The notes: generated by a model not told the origin, from the sequence alone. A stretch of 64,000 nucleotides of DNA from Selenomonas sp. TAMA-11512 (GCF_037076525.1 NZ_AP029018.1:1116001-1180000), one strand, 5' to 3'; counted from the first letter of the stretch, positions 53,347 to 61,986 are shown. Translations and numbers: made by a program.

Positions 53347-54645
53347 TTGAAAGAGATAAAGATCGCTCTTTTGGGATCGGGGACGGTCGGGTCCGGTGTC
53401 CTTGAGGTTTTGAAGTGCAATGCAGAGGATATCGCAAGGCGAAGCGGAGCTCGAATCCTTGTTGAAAAAGTCCTCATTCGTGATGCCAACAAAGCGCGTC
53501 CGCATCTTTCTGCGTATAAGACGACAACGGATATAGAGGATATCCTGAAGGACGATTCGATTTCCATTGTCGTTGAGCTGATGGGCGGAGTTACTCCCGC
53601 AAAGGATTACATGCTTCGTGCGTTAAAGGCCGGCAAGCATGTGGTTACGGCAAATAAGGATGTAATCGCGGCACATGGGGAAGAGCTCTTTGCGGCAGCC
53701 AAGGAGAATCACGCAGACATTCTCTTTGAAGCCAGTGTAGGCGGCGGGATTCCGATCATAACGCCGCTTAAGACCTCTCTTGCCGGAAATAAGATCACAG
53801 AGATCATGGGCATTGTCAACGGTACGACGAATTACATGCTCACAAAGATGACCGAAGACGGATCGAGCTATGACGAGGTGCTTAAAGAAGCGCAGGAAAA
53901 GGGATATGCCGAGGCAAATCCGACGGCTGATGTGGATGGTCTGGATGCTGCGCGCAAGGTTATGATTCTGTCCTCTATCGCCTTTAATACGAAGATCGAT
54001 TTCGATGATGTGCCCGTTGAGGGGATTCGGCACATAACGCCAAAGGATATTGCCTATGCGAAAGAGCTGGGCTACGTCATCAAACTGCTGGCGATCGGCC
54101 GTGATTTGGGAGAGCAGGGGCTTGATATTCGCGTGCATCCCGTATTCCTGCCGAAAGCGCATCCGCTTGCATCGGTGAATGATGTTTTCAATGCGATTTT
54201 TGTCCGGGGAAATGCCATCGGCGAGGCTATGTTCTACGGACGAGGTGCCGGATCGCTGCCTACAGCGTCGTCTGTCGTAGCGGATATCGTCGAGGTGGCT
54301 CGGGATATTTGTGCCGACGTTTTTGGACGCCATACGCGTATTCGTACGGAGGCAAAGAAGCTTTGTCCGCTTGCGGAGACGAAGTCATCGTATTATGTTC
54401 GTCTCCTGGTCAGTGACCAGCCCGGTGTTTTGGGCGCCATTGCAACTGCCTTCGGTGAACAGGGCGTAAGCTTGAAGTCCGTTATTCAGACACGCCGTGA
54501 AAAGGATCGGGCAGAGATTGTTGCCGTCACGCACTGCGTGCGGCATGCGAAGCTGCAGGCTGCAGCAGGAGTTCTGCAGAGTCTGCCGGTCGTTACGGAG
54601 ATTCGAAGCATGATTCGTGTGGAGAATGAGCAGGGGGGCGACTGA
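53347..54645 (+). CDS. hom: Homoserine dehydrogenase
   Basis: A 432-residue enzyme of the threonine/methionine branch. KIALLGSGTVGSGVLEVL binds NAD(P); VTANKDVIAAHGEELF, EASVGGGIPIITPLK, GIVNGTTNYMLTKM and GYAEANPTADVDGLDAARK are catalytic blocks. The C-terminal ACT domain (about 350-430) suggests threonine feedback. The start is TTG at 53347 after GAGAGGGAGAATAG. It is one base from overlap with thrB. Confidence 0.96.
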   Translation: MKEIKIALLGSGTVGSGVLEVLKCNAEDIARRSGARILVEKVLIRDANKARPHLSAYKTTTDIEDILKDDSISIVVELMGGVTPAKDYMLRALKAGKHVVTANKDVIAAHGEELFAAAKENHADILFEASVGGGIPIITPLKTSLAGNKITEIMGIVNGTTNYMLTKMTEDGSSYDEVLKEAQEKGYAEANPTADVDGLDAARKVMILSSIAFNTKIDFDDVPVEGIRHITPKDIAYAKELGYVIKLLAIGRDLGEQGLDIRVHPVFLPKAHPLASVNDVFNAIFVRGNAIGEAMFYGRGAGSLPTASSVVADIVEVARDICADVFGRHTRIRTEAKKLCPLAETKSSYYVRLLVSDQPGVLGAIATAFGEQGVSLKSVIQTRREKDRAEIVAVTHCVRHAKLQAAAGVLQSLPVVTEIRSMIRVENEQGGD

Positions 54646-55574
54646 TGCAGACGAGAACGGTGCGTGTACGCGTGCCGGGTACAAGTGCGAACTGTGGTCC
54701 CGGGTTTGATGCGATTGGTGTTGCATGTACGATTTATAATGAGTTGGAGCTGGCATTGACGAGCGAGCCTTCGCTGACGATCGAGATCGAAGGTGAGGGC
54801 GCGGAAAACATCCCGAAAGATGAACGCAATATTGTCTGGAAGTCAATCGTACATCTTTTGCGTCGGGCAAAACGGGCAAAAGAGTATCGCGGTGCCGTCA
54901 TTCATATGAAGAATGATATTCCTCTGTCGCGAGGTCTCGGAAGCAGTGCGGCTGCGATTGTTTCCGGATTGAAGGCTGCAAATATTTTGCTGGATGAGCC
55001 TTTTACACGGCGCGACCTTCTCGACATGGCAACGGAGATCGAGGGACACCCGGACAATGTCGCGCCGGCACTCTTCGGAGGCTTTACCGTCAGCGTGACC
55101 GGGAAGCGGCGTGTGGATTGTTTTGCCTTTCAATCACGCCTGCCGCTGAAGCTTGTTGTTGCAGTGCCTGATTTTCCGCTGTCGACGAAGATGGCAAGAA
55201 GTGTTCTGCCGGCGGAGGTGCCGATGCAGGACGCCGTTTATAATGTCGGACGTGCCGCGATGCTTGTGGCGGCCTTATCCAAAGGGAATCCGCATTTTCT
55301 GCGCACGGCTTTTGACGATGCTCTGCATCAGCCGTATCGTGAGAAGCTCATCCCCGGTATGCGGGATGTCTTTCGCGCCGCAAAATCCGCCGGTGCCGTC
55401 GGGGCGACGCTGTCCGGTGCCGGACCGTGCCTGATTGCCTTTACTCTGGAGCATGAGGATAAGGTGGGGGCGGCTATGGTGAGGGCCTTCGAACGGCATG
55501 ATGTGCATGCGGAGGCGCTGCAGCTGGAGATTGATACAACGGGGGCGGAAGAGATCATCGGTTCGTCAAAATAG
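54645..55574 (+). CDS. thrB: Homoserine kinase
   Basis: A 309-residue GHMP kinase making O-phosphohomoserine for ThrC. VRVPGTSANCGPGFDAIGVA, the ATP loop IPLSRGLGSSAAAIVSGLKAAN and LSGAGPCLIAF are the three GHMP motifs. Its ATG overlaps the hom stop by one base. thrC lies far away at 16318. Confidence 0.96.
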   Translation: MQTRTVRVRVPGTSANCGPGFDAIGVACTIYNELELALTSEPSLTIEIEGEGAENIPKDERNIVWKSIVHLLRRAKRAKEYRGAVIHMKNDIPLSRGLGSSAAAIVSGLKAANILLDEPFTRRDLLDMATEIEGHPDNVAPALFGGFTVSVTGKRRVDCFAFQSRLPLKLVVAVPDFPLSTKMARSVLPAEVPMQDAVYNVGRAAMLVAALSKGNPHFLRTAFDDALHQPYREKLIPGMRDVFRAAKSAGAVGATLSGAGPCLIAFTLEHEDKVGAAMVRAFERHDVHAEALQLEIDTTGAEEIIGSSK

Positions 55575-55588
55575 GAGGGGAATGGCTC

Positions 55589-56824
55589 ATGACGGAGACC
55601 GCCTTTATCGAGGCTATACGGAGCATGGGCGGGACCGTATATCTCGTTGGAGGATATGTGAGAGACACACTCCTGGGCCGCAAGCCGAAGGATCGGGATT
55701 ATGTCATAACGAACATCGAGGAGGCGGCGTTTTGTCGCCTTTTTTCATCAGCGGAAAAGGTGGGGAATCATTTTCCTGTCTACCTGCTTCCCATCCGGGG
55801 CGAGATGCGTGAAGTGGCTTTTGCGCGCAGGGAAAAAAAGACGGCGAGCGGATACAGAGGCTTCGCGGCGCATTTCAGTCCGGAAACAACGATAGAAGAG
55901 GATTTGGCTCGTCGCGATACAACGATGAACAGCATTGCACTGCGTTTGCCGGACAGAGAGATGATCGATCCGTTTGGCGGGAAACAGGATATTGAGAGAG
56001 GGATCATTCGAGCTGCAACAAAGCACTTTGCAGAGGATCCCGTGCGCGCTCTTCGCGCGGCAAGACAGGCTGCGGAATTGGGATTTACGATAGAAGCGGA
56101 AACAGTGAACGCCATGAGGTCGCTGCGAGGAGAACTGAGGAGCGAGCCGCAGGAGCGCATATTCGAGGAGCTGAAAAAGGCGCTGGCTGCGCCCAAGCCG
56201 TCGGTCTTTTTCTCCGCACTCCTAGAGGCAAACCTTTTAGATATCGCTTTTCCGGAATTATATGCGCTTCACGGCAGACCTGAAATACTTGCATTTCATC
56301 CGGAAGGGGATTCCTTTCGGCACACGATGCTCGTTCTTGATGAAGTTGCTGCACGCACGGAAAATACTATGGTGCGCTTCGCGGCGCTGGTCCATGATAT
56401 CGGAAAAGGGCGGACTCTCGAGGAGATGCTGCCGCATCATTACGGGCACGAATTGCGCGGACAAGACGCGCTTCTGGAATGGAATGAGCGGCAGAAACTG
56501 CCGCGTGAATGGCTGCAGGCAGGACTTTTCGTCGTTCAACAGCACATGCGTGCGGCCCGGTTGAAAAAGCCGGGCAAGATTGTCGATCTGTATACGGCGA
56601 TTGCGCGCAGCGCGCTGGATTTCAAGGGATTTACAGATATCATTGCGGTGGATTATCATGGTTTGCCGTACTATTTGGCGGATTCTGATCTCTATGAGCG
56701 GGTTATGAAGGTTCACGCAAAGAATCATCCGGACGATTTGGCCGGTGAAGCGGTTGGCGCATGGCTGCGCGGCCAACGCATACATACATTGCGGCGGCTG
56801 TGCGGTGAAAGAAATCCAGTGTAA
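55589..56824 (+). CDS. cca: CCA tRNA nucleotidyltransferase / poly(A) polymerase family with HD domain
   Basis: A 411-residue enzyme. VYLVGGYVRDTLLGRKPKDRDYVI carries the GG and DxD catalytic motifs; RRDTTMNSIALRL and DPVRALRAARQAAELG are the B and C motifs. An HD domain follows (RFAALVHDIGKGRTLEEMLPHHYGHE). It adds or repairs the tRNA 3' CCA end; with the HD domain the 2',3'-phosphatase activity of E. coli Cca is possible. The ATG follows AGGAGGGGAATGGCTC, 14 bases after thrB. Confidence 0.9.
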   Translation: MTETAFIEAIRSMGGTVYLVGGYVRDTLLGRKPKDRDYVITNIEEAAFCRLFSSAEKVGNHFPVYLLPIRGEMREVAFARREKKTASGYRGFAAHFSPETTIEEDLARRDTTMNSIALRLPDREMIDPFGGKQDIERGIIRAATKHFAEDPVRALRAARQAAELGFTIEAETVNAMRSLRGELRSEPQERIFEELKKALAAPKPSVFFSALLEANLLDIAFPELYALHGRPEILAFHPEGDSFRHTMLVLDEVAARTENTMVRFAALVHDIGKGRTLEEMLPHHYGHELRGQDALLEWNERQKLPREWLQAGLFVVQQHMRAARLKKPGKIVDLYTAIARSALDFKGFTDIIAVDYHGLPYYLADSDLYERVMKVHAKNHPDDLAGEAVGAWLRGQRIHTLRRLCGERNPV

Positions 56825-56910
56825 AGAGGGACGTTCTGTCTGTCAAGAGCTACGGGAGCGCATAGTGTTCCGGTCTGTCATCGTAAGGATGGCGGAGTGG
56901 GAGGATTTCG

Positions 56911-57258
56911 ATGGATCGGAGAAACGTGCAGAAAAGAGAGAATAGAGTAGAGAAAAAGCGCTTGTTTGAATGCGATATGGTATTGGAGATCATATCTGTT
57001 TACTGCCATCGAAAGCATGGCACGCAAAAGGGCGAACTTTGCTCGGATTGTCGGGCGCTTTCACTTTATGCAAAGGATCGCATAGAAAAGTGCCCCCGCA
57101 TGGCGGAGAAGACCTTTTGCAGCGCGTGTCCCATTCATTGCTACGACCGGGAGAGGCGGGCCAAAATTCGTGAAGTCATGGGCTATGCGTCGCCGTGGAT
57201 GCTCATCTATCATCCGATGCAGTTCCTTCGCCACGTGTGGTACAGTTGGAAAACGTAG
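56911..57258 (+). CDS. ygbA: YgbA-family (nitrous oxide-stimulated promoter) protein
   Basis: A 115-residue Cys-rich protein of the YgbA_NO family. YCHRKHGTQKGELCSDCRALSLYAKDRIEKCP ... KTFCSACPIHCYDRERRAKIREVMGYASPWMLIYHP matches the family pattern of CX2C-like pairs and a conserved HC. E. coli ygbA is induced by nitric oxide through NsrR; the molecular role is unsettled. Metal or Fe-S binding through the Cys/His set is an inference. The ATG follows GTGGGAGGATTTCG. It is not in a nitrosative-stress operon here. Confidence 0.82.
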   Translation: MDRRNVQKRENRVEKKRLFECDMVLEIISVYCHRKHGTQKGELCSDCRALSLYAKDRIEKCPRMAEKTFCSACPIHCYDRERRAKIREVMGYASPWMLIYHPMQFLRHVWYSWKT

Positions 57259-57323
57259 ACAGTCATGCAGAAATAGCGTAGAATGAAGACGGGTTTTTGA
57301 TATATGCAGGGAGGGTTTATGCC

Positions 57324-57665
57324 ATGCAGGAGGAAGAATCTCGCGTACGCGTGATGTCCACCGGTGAAAAGAACGGATATCAAGGGCTTACGGTCAATGA
57401 AGCGGGGGGAAGCGACAGCGAAAGCACGCACGAGGATTATGGCAGCCGACAATACGGTTTTCGTGCGGGCGCGTCGAATAGCCGATTCGGTAAGGTATAT
57501 ACATTCGGTTCCTCAAGCAGCAGTTGGCTGACAAGGATGGCGATCGTCATCATACTGGCGGCGCTCCTTACGTTTTTCCTGTTTGTAGCGCTTCCGGTGG
57601 CTTTGATTGGCGCGGCGGTCGGAGGGATTATCTACATCGTGCTCCATCTCCTGCAAAAGAGATAG
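57324..57665 (+). CDS. Small protein with Ser/Gly-rich head and C-terminal membrane helices
   Basis: A 113-residue protein that I do not recognise. The first 65 residues are polar, acidic, then Ser/Gly/Arg-rich and probably disordered (GGSDSESTHEDYGSRQYGFRAG). The rest is hydrophobic: two segments around MAIVIILAALLTFFLFVALP and ALIGAAVGGIIYIVLHLL, ending QKR. The ATG at 57324 follows GGGAGGG at eight bases. It ends three bases before the convergent tmcAL stop. A C-tail-anchored or hairpin membrane topology is likely; function unknown. Confidence 0.55.
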   Translation: MQEEESRVRVMSTGEKNGYQGLTVNEAGGSDSESTHEDYGSRQYGFRAGASNSRFGKVYTFGSSSSSWLTRMAIVIILAALLTFFLFVALPVALIGAAVGGIIYIVLHLLQKR

Positions 57666-57668
57666 TTT

Positions 57669-58898
57669 TCAGGGGAGGCAAATGGGGGATTGGAGATAAT
57701 CTTGCCGCAGTGTGCCGATGGCGGGCTTTGACAATGCCTGCAGATCATTGGCAAGGAGATCGTAGCGGAGCATTTTTTGGAGTGCGGTTCTTTGACTTGT
57801 CTGCAAGAGTTGTTCTTCGGAGAGCTCTGTAGCTACACGGCTGATGAGTGGGAGACGGCACTCTTTTCTGATGCGCGTGAGCACATGCGCGCTTTTTTTG
57901 AATGCGAGAGGCCGCACATAGAGCGGGAGGGCACGATCGAATTCCGCGATGTCCTCTTTTGTCAGGCGGAGCAGGATATAGCTGAGCAGGCGCTGCACAC
58001 GGCTATAGGGGAATCGCCGGTTTTGCACATAGTCTGCGAGTTCCTCATAGCTGTTCGATTCCTTGGCAGCTCGGCGCAGACGATGCTCAATGCCTTCAGA
58101 GACGCCGGCAAGTTCGGAAAGCTCGGCGTCGCTGCGGGTCAAAATCTCCCGGATGAGAAGCCTGTGCAGTGTGTCCATGGAGGGATATCCTTCCGCGGCG
58201 GAAGCCTGCAAGGCATGACAGCTCTCCGACGGGACGGCCGTCCGAATCGCATCCCACATAGGCGGCGAAGCCATACAGGCGCGACGAATGGCAGTCGCAC
58301 TGGATATATCTCGCTGTAGTTTCGTCTCATTATGTGCGGCGGATTTGCGCAGGAGCGCAATAGGCTCTATAGGGCTTTGCAGGTGATGTAGGCTGCGCAG
58401 ATACTCGACCGCCAAAATGTTATTGGGTGTGCGAAGGGCATCTTCGTCCATGAGGGACTGACCGGATATAGCTTTCGACACGGCGACGGCATACGCATCA
58501 CCTGCTCGGATATGACGCTGTATCTCTTTCTGCGTGGAGGCGTTTTCCAGAGTGGAAGCAAGAGCGGAAAGTATCGAAGGATTGCTTTCCGCTCCGAAGG
58601 CGACATAGTCCACGCAGCCGAGACGATGCAGAAGGGCAATACCTCCGCGGGCGAAGTCCTGTGCGGAGCGCAATGCGAAAACGGCAGGCAGCTCCGCTAC
58701 GAGGTCTGCGCCGTGCATGCAGGCGATGGAGGCTCTTGTCCACTTGTCCAGGATGGCAGGCAGTCCGCGCTGCGTGAAGGCACCGCTCATGACGACGACG
58801 ATGTGCGCGGTCGGATATCGGTGACGGACTTCCTGGATTTGGTATATATGTCCGTTGTGAAAGGGGTTATATTCTGCTATGACTCCGATAATAGGCAT
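57669..58898 (-). CDS. tmcAL: tRNA(Met) cytidine acetate ligase (TmcAL/YlbM family)
   Basis: A 409-residue nucleotidyltransferase-like enzyme that in B. subtilis makes N4-acetylcytidine at the wobble position of elongator tRNA(Met) from acetate and ATP. The start PIIGVIAEYNPFHNGHIYQI carries the HxGH motif, and ERYAPAVFA-type AELPAVFALRSAQDFARGGIALL and SNPSILSAL follow. I chose ATG at 58898 behind GAGGAG on the minus strand; the open frame extends to 59030 only through the repeat element. It is divergent from mnmA, another wobble-base enzyme. Confidence 0.92.
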   Translation of the reverse strand: MPIIGVIAEYNPFHNGHIYQIQEVRHRYPTAHIVVVMSGAFTQRGLPAILDKWTRASIACMHGADLVAELPAVFALRSAQDFARGGIALLHRLGCVDYVAFGAESNPSILSALASTLENASTQKEIQRHIRAGDAYAVAVSKAISGQSLMDEDALRTPNNILAVEYLRSLHHLQSPIEPIALLRKSAAHNETKLQRDISSATAIRRACMASPPMWDAIRTAVPSESCHALQASAAEGYPSMDTLHRLLIREILTRSDAELSELAGVSEGIEHRLRRAAKESNSYEELADYVQNRRFPYSRVQRLLSYILLRLTKEDIAEFDRALPLYVRPLAFKKSAHVLTRIRKECRLPLISRVATELSEEQLLQTSQRTALQKMLRYDLLANDLQALSKPAIGTLRQDYLQSPICLP

Positions 58899-58928
58899 GG
58901 CGGACTCCTCTGATGTAATGATTATATA

Positions 58929-59088
58929 GGAAGCACTGATAAAATGAGGTCTGTCAGATTGGTGCAGATTTTTCGTCCTGTCAAGGAGGCAAACCGGACG
59001 CAGAGTGGTGCTCTGTGGAGGATTTGCCAACGCAGAGAGGGCGGAAAAGATGCGCCAAGATGGCTGTGCTGCATTTATCAGTGCTTCC
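58929..59088 (-). repeat. MITE-like palindromic repeat, copy 3, between tmcAL and mnmA
   Basis: A 160-bp element in opposite orientation to copies 1 and 2. The ends GGAAGCACTGATAAA and TTTATCAGTGCTTCC are perfect 15-bp inverted repeats, flanked by TATA on both sides (58925-58928, 59089-59092). The interior pairs imperfectly (GGTGCAGATTTTTCGTCC with GGCGGAAAAGATGCGCC) around the GGCAAA/TTTGCC and CAGAG/CTCTG core. It is the cleanest and probably youngest copy. It fills most of the tmcAL-mnmA intergenic region, so it may carry or separate their promoters. Confidence 0.9.
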
Positions 59089-59143
59089 TATAGATTGTAG
59101 CAGAGTTTTTGCGTGAGATAAAGATTGGATTTGGTGATATATT

Positions 59144-60208
59144 TTGGCAAAGAAGGTTGCCGTAGCGATGAGCGGCGGTGTGGACAGTTCTTTGACAGCG
59201 ATGCTTCTCCAGGAGGAAGGCTATGAGGTCAGCGGCATGACGATGCTGCTTTTTGATACATATGATGCGGACGGGAATATCATCGAGCCGCAGTCGGTTG
59301 TTGACGCAAGACGTGTGGCGGAGCAATTGGGAATACCGCATCGAGTCGTCGATCTGCGTGATCGATTCAAGGCACGCGTGGTGGACTATTTCCTCCACGA
59401 ATACGGCGTGGGACGAACGCCGAACCCCTGTGTCATGTGCAATCGACAAGTGAAGTTCGGCGGACTTTACGAGTCTGCGCAGGAAGCCGGGATTGACCTC
59501 GTTGCAACGGGGCACTACGCGCGCATTGAGCAGCTGGAAAACGGAACGTATGCTGTGCGAAAGGGCATGGATATAAGAAAAGATCAATCGTATGCACTTT
59601 GCCGACTGACGCAGGAGCTCCTGGCGCACTTCATCACCCCGCTGGGCGGCTTGGAGAAGACAGAGACGAGGGCTTTGGCGAAGCAGTATGGACTGATCGT
59701 CGCGGATAAGCCGGAGAGCCAGGAAATCTGCTTTGTGCCAAAGGATGACTACAAAGCCTATCTCGCGCATCATGCGCCGGAGATGCTGGAGGCAGGCGAT
59801 ATCGTGGATCTGAACGGCAGAGTGCTGGGGACACATCAGGGTGTGCCGTTCTATACCATCGGACAGAGGAAGGGGCTTGGCATCGCGGCGGAGCATCCGC
59901 TCTACGTTGTTGGTCTGGATGCGGAGAAAAAGCGTGTCGTCGTTGGTGCCAATGCGGATCTCTTTGTGAAGGGACTTACAGCGACAGATGTGAATTGGCA
60001 GCAAGGAGAAAGAACGGCACCCTTTGAAGCCAATGTCAAGATACGGTATGGCAATCGTGAGACAAAAAGTCGAATCGAGCCGTTGGATGGCGGGCGGATA
60101 CGGGTGATTTTTGCAGAACCGCTTCGGGCGGCGACTCCTGGACAATCGGTTGTGATGTACGAGGGAGATATGCTCCTGGGAGGAGCGTTTATCGAGAGGG
60201 CTCTATAA
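59144..60208 (+). CDS. mnmA: tRNA-specific 2-thiouridylase MnmA
   Basis: A 354-residue enzyme thiolating U34 of Lys, Glu and Gln tRNAs. VAVAMSGGVDSSLTAMLL is the PP-loop; GRTPNPCVMCNRQVKF and SQEICFVPKDDY carry the two catalytic cysteines; ATGHYARI and KDQSYALCRL are also typical. The start is TTG at 59144 after GGTGAT; no better start gives the family N-terminus. It lies 55 bases after the repeat element. Confidence 0.95.
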   Translation: MAKKVAVAMSGGVDSSLTAMLLQEEGYEVSGMTMLLFDTYDADGNIIEPQSVVDARRVAEQLGIPHRVVDLRDRFKARVVDYFLHEYGVGRTPNPCVMCNRQVKFGGLYESAQEAGIDLVATGHYARIEQLENGTYAVRKGMDIRKDQSYALCRLTQELLAHFITPLGGLEKTETRALAKQYGLIVADKPESQEICFVPKDDYKAYLAHHAPEMLEAGDIVDLNGRVLGTHQGVPFYTIGQRKGLGIAAEHPLYVVGLDAEKKRVVVGANADLFVKGLTATDVNWQQGERTAPFEANVKIRYGNRETKSRIEPLDGGRIRVIFAEPLRAATPGQSVVMYEGDMLLGGAFIERAL

Positions 60209-60235
60209 ATGGGCGCTTCGCGTGTGCTTTTCTGC

Positions 60236-60264
60236 TTGCAGAATGCGCTTATAAGGTGCATAAT
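60236..60264 (+). promoter_or_regulatory. Promoter for the DUF2939-like gene
   Basis: TTGCAG (60236-60241), 17 bases, CATAAT (60259-60264), about 45 bases before the start codon. Moderate match to sigma-A. Confidence 0.5.
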
Positions 60265-60308
60265 ATAGAGAACATGGAGCATAGGATTCCCACAGGAGGA
60301 GATTAGAG

Positions 60309-61424
60309 ATGACGCGCGTTTCAAGGGCTGGAAAAATACGGCTGTACGCTGTGTTGGTATTGGTAGCAGCGGCTGTTGTCGGCTGCGGAATCTGGTATTT
60401 TTCCTACTATACGAAGTCTCCCGATTATGCTGTGGAACGCATACAAGAGGCAATCGAGCAAAAAAATCAGGAGATGTTCCTGCGCTATGTCGATTTGGAT
60501 GCTGTGCTGGACAGCTCTATAGATGCGCTGCTCTTGGGTGTGGTAGAGTTTGATGATCAGATGCCTGCGGAAGCAAGAGCAGCGATGATGAGCTATTTGC
60601 GCATGTTTAAAATGCCCTTGGTGACGACGCTTAAGCAGGAGATTCTGCACTATGTGGCAAATGGCGAATGGATGCAGGCGGATGCGGAGGAACAGTCGGA
60701 GAATCCGTTGGATATGAATGCCGTCCTGACACGGACGGGACTCAGCGGTCTGCAGTTCCGCCAAATCGATTACATTACACAGGATAAGGAAGCGGGGACG
60801 GCGGCCGCAGGTGTTCGTGTGTTCCAAACGGATGCGGCGGAAGAGTTTGTCTTTGATGTTGAGCTTGTACAAAATGAGGGAAAAGGGTGGCAGGTGAAAT
60901 CCATCCGGAACTTTCAAGATTTTATCATGCTGGTTGAACGGACAAATAAAAAACTGCTGGTGAGCTATCTGGAACAGACGAAGAGCATCATGGAAAGACA
61001 TGACGCTGCAGTGCGCAATATTGATTTGGAAATTCGAGAGGCGCTTCAAAAAGGGGCTCTCGGCAATACTGCGACGAGGGAGACTCTAAAAGCGCTCATG
61101 GTGAACAAGCTGATCCCGGAGTGGGAAAGCAGGAAGGCGGAGCTTCAGGTAATTGCACCGCCGCAGGCAGCGAATACACTGCACAATCTGCGCATCAAGA
61201 TTGCGGATTTGCATATCGCTTATGCACAGGGATATGCGGCATGGATGGAGGATAAAAAGGCGAGCACCATTCGCGAGGCGGAAGCCAAGCTCAAGCAGGC
61301 GAGAACGCTTGAAGAGGAAGCCTCTATTCTTGCAAGGCATATCGCCGGAACGAGAGAGCATACACCCGTTCCCGATATGCCGTCTGCAGATATATCCGAG
61401 GCAACGAGTGCCCGAAGCAAATAA
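60309..61424 (+). CDS. Membrane-anchored DUF2939-like protein
   Basis: A 371-residue protein with one N-terminal membrane helix (about 11-33, AVLVLVAAAVVGCGIWYFSYY). The motif SPDYAVERIQEAIEQKNQEMFLRYVDLDAVLDS resembles the DUF2939 domain, in which residues forming a YVD block follow a membrane anchor. Residues 60-230 form a mixed alpha/beta extracytoplasmic region; 230-345 are helical and charged, likely coiled coil. A polar tail ends the protein. The ATG follows CAGGAGGAGATTAG. Function unknown. It is convergent with rpsT across a strong shared terminator. Confidence 0.65.
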   Translation: MTRVSRAGKIRLYAVLVLVAAAVVGCGIWYFSYYTKSPDYAVERIQEAIEQKNQEMFLRYVDLDAVLDSSIDALLLGVVEFDDQMPAEARAAMMSYLRMFKMPLVTTLKQEILHYVANGEWMQADAEEQSENPLDMNAVLTRTGLSGLQFRQIDYITQDKEAGTAAAGVRVFQTDAAEEFVFDVELVQNEGKGWQVKSIRNFQDFIMLVERTNKKLLVSYLEQTKSIMERHDAAVRNIDLEIREALQKGALGNTATRETLKALMVNKLIPEWESRKAELQVIAPPQAANTLHNLRIKIADLHIAYAQGYAAWMEDKKASTIREAEAKLKQARTLEEEASILARHIAGTREHTPVPDMPSADISEATSARSK

Positions 61425-61431
61425 GGGTAAA

Positions 61432-61481
61432 AAAAGAGACTGTCGCATAAGTTACGTATTGCTTATGCGACAGTCTCTTTT
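61432..61481. terminator. Bidirectional terminator with 20-bp perfect stem
   Basis: 61432-61451 is the exact reverse complement of 61462-61481, around the ten-base loop TTACGTATTG, with A and T tracts on both sides. It ends both the DUF2939-like transcript and rpsT. Confidence 0.93.
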
Positions 61482-61490
61482 ATATCTGTG

Positions 61491-61757
61491 TCAGATAGCC
61501 ATTGCGTTGACCTTGCGAGCGAGACGCGACTTCTTACGAGCAGCGGCGTTCTTATGATAAACACGGTTCGCGGCAGCCTGATCGATCGTCTTGCAGGCGA
61601 GACGAAGGAGGGTCTTAGCCTCGTCAGCATTCCCAGCCTCAACAGCATCAAGAACACGACGAGAAGCCGTACGGACACGGGACTTCTCCGAAGCGTTTTT
61701 CGCACGACGAACGGCATCCTTCTTTACGCTCTGAATCGATGCTTTGATATTTGGCAA
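61491..61757 (-). CDS. rpsT: 30S ribosomal protein S20
   Basis: An 88-residue highly basic helical protein: PNIKASIQSVKKDAVRRAKN at the start, ANRVYHKNAAARKKSRLARKVN at the end. The start is TTG at 61757, six bases behind GGGAGGTG on the minus strand; the longer frame to 61793 starts inside that site region. E. coli rpsT also uses UUG and is autoregulated at translation, so the non-ATG start may be functional. Monocistronic. Confidence 0.95.
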   Translation of the reverse strand: MPNIKASIQSVKKDAVRRAKNASEKSRVRTASRRVLDAVEAGNADEAKTLLRLACKTIDQAAANRVYHKNAAARKKSRLARKVNAMAI

Positions 61758-61943
61758 ATGGTTCACCTCCCTCGAAAAAATTCCCGCAATCATTGCAGGA
61801 TAATCATGACGTTCATGAAAACGTACTTGGTTATTCTAGCATGATGCAAAGGGAATTGCAACCTAAAATTGTTGAATAGAGAAAGAGTTGATGAGAAAAT
61901 CTTCTGATTGCAAAGGAAAACAAATACAATATATAGAAAATTA

Positions 61944-61952
61944 TGATATAAT
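61944..61952 (+). promoter_or_regulatory. Extended -10 promoter for the beta-CASP gene
   Basis: TGA-TATAAT (61944-61952) is a perfect -10 hexamer with an extended TGn element; no clear -35 box. It lies 34 bases before the start codon in a very AT-rich stretch. Confidence 0.55.
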
Positions 61953-61986
61953 AATTCCATATAATTTTGATCAGGGAGTGGTAAAA

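Noticed and set aside
58899-59030. N-terminal extension of tmcAL reading into the repeat
   Set aside because: The extra 44 codons derive from the mobile-like repeat and the family N-terminus begins at 58898 with a good ribosome-binding site.
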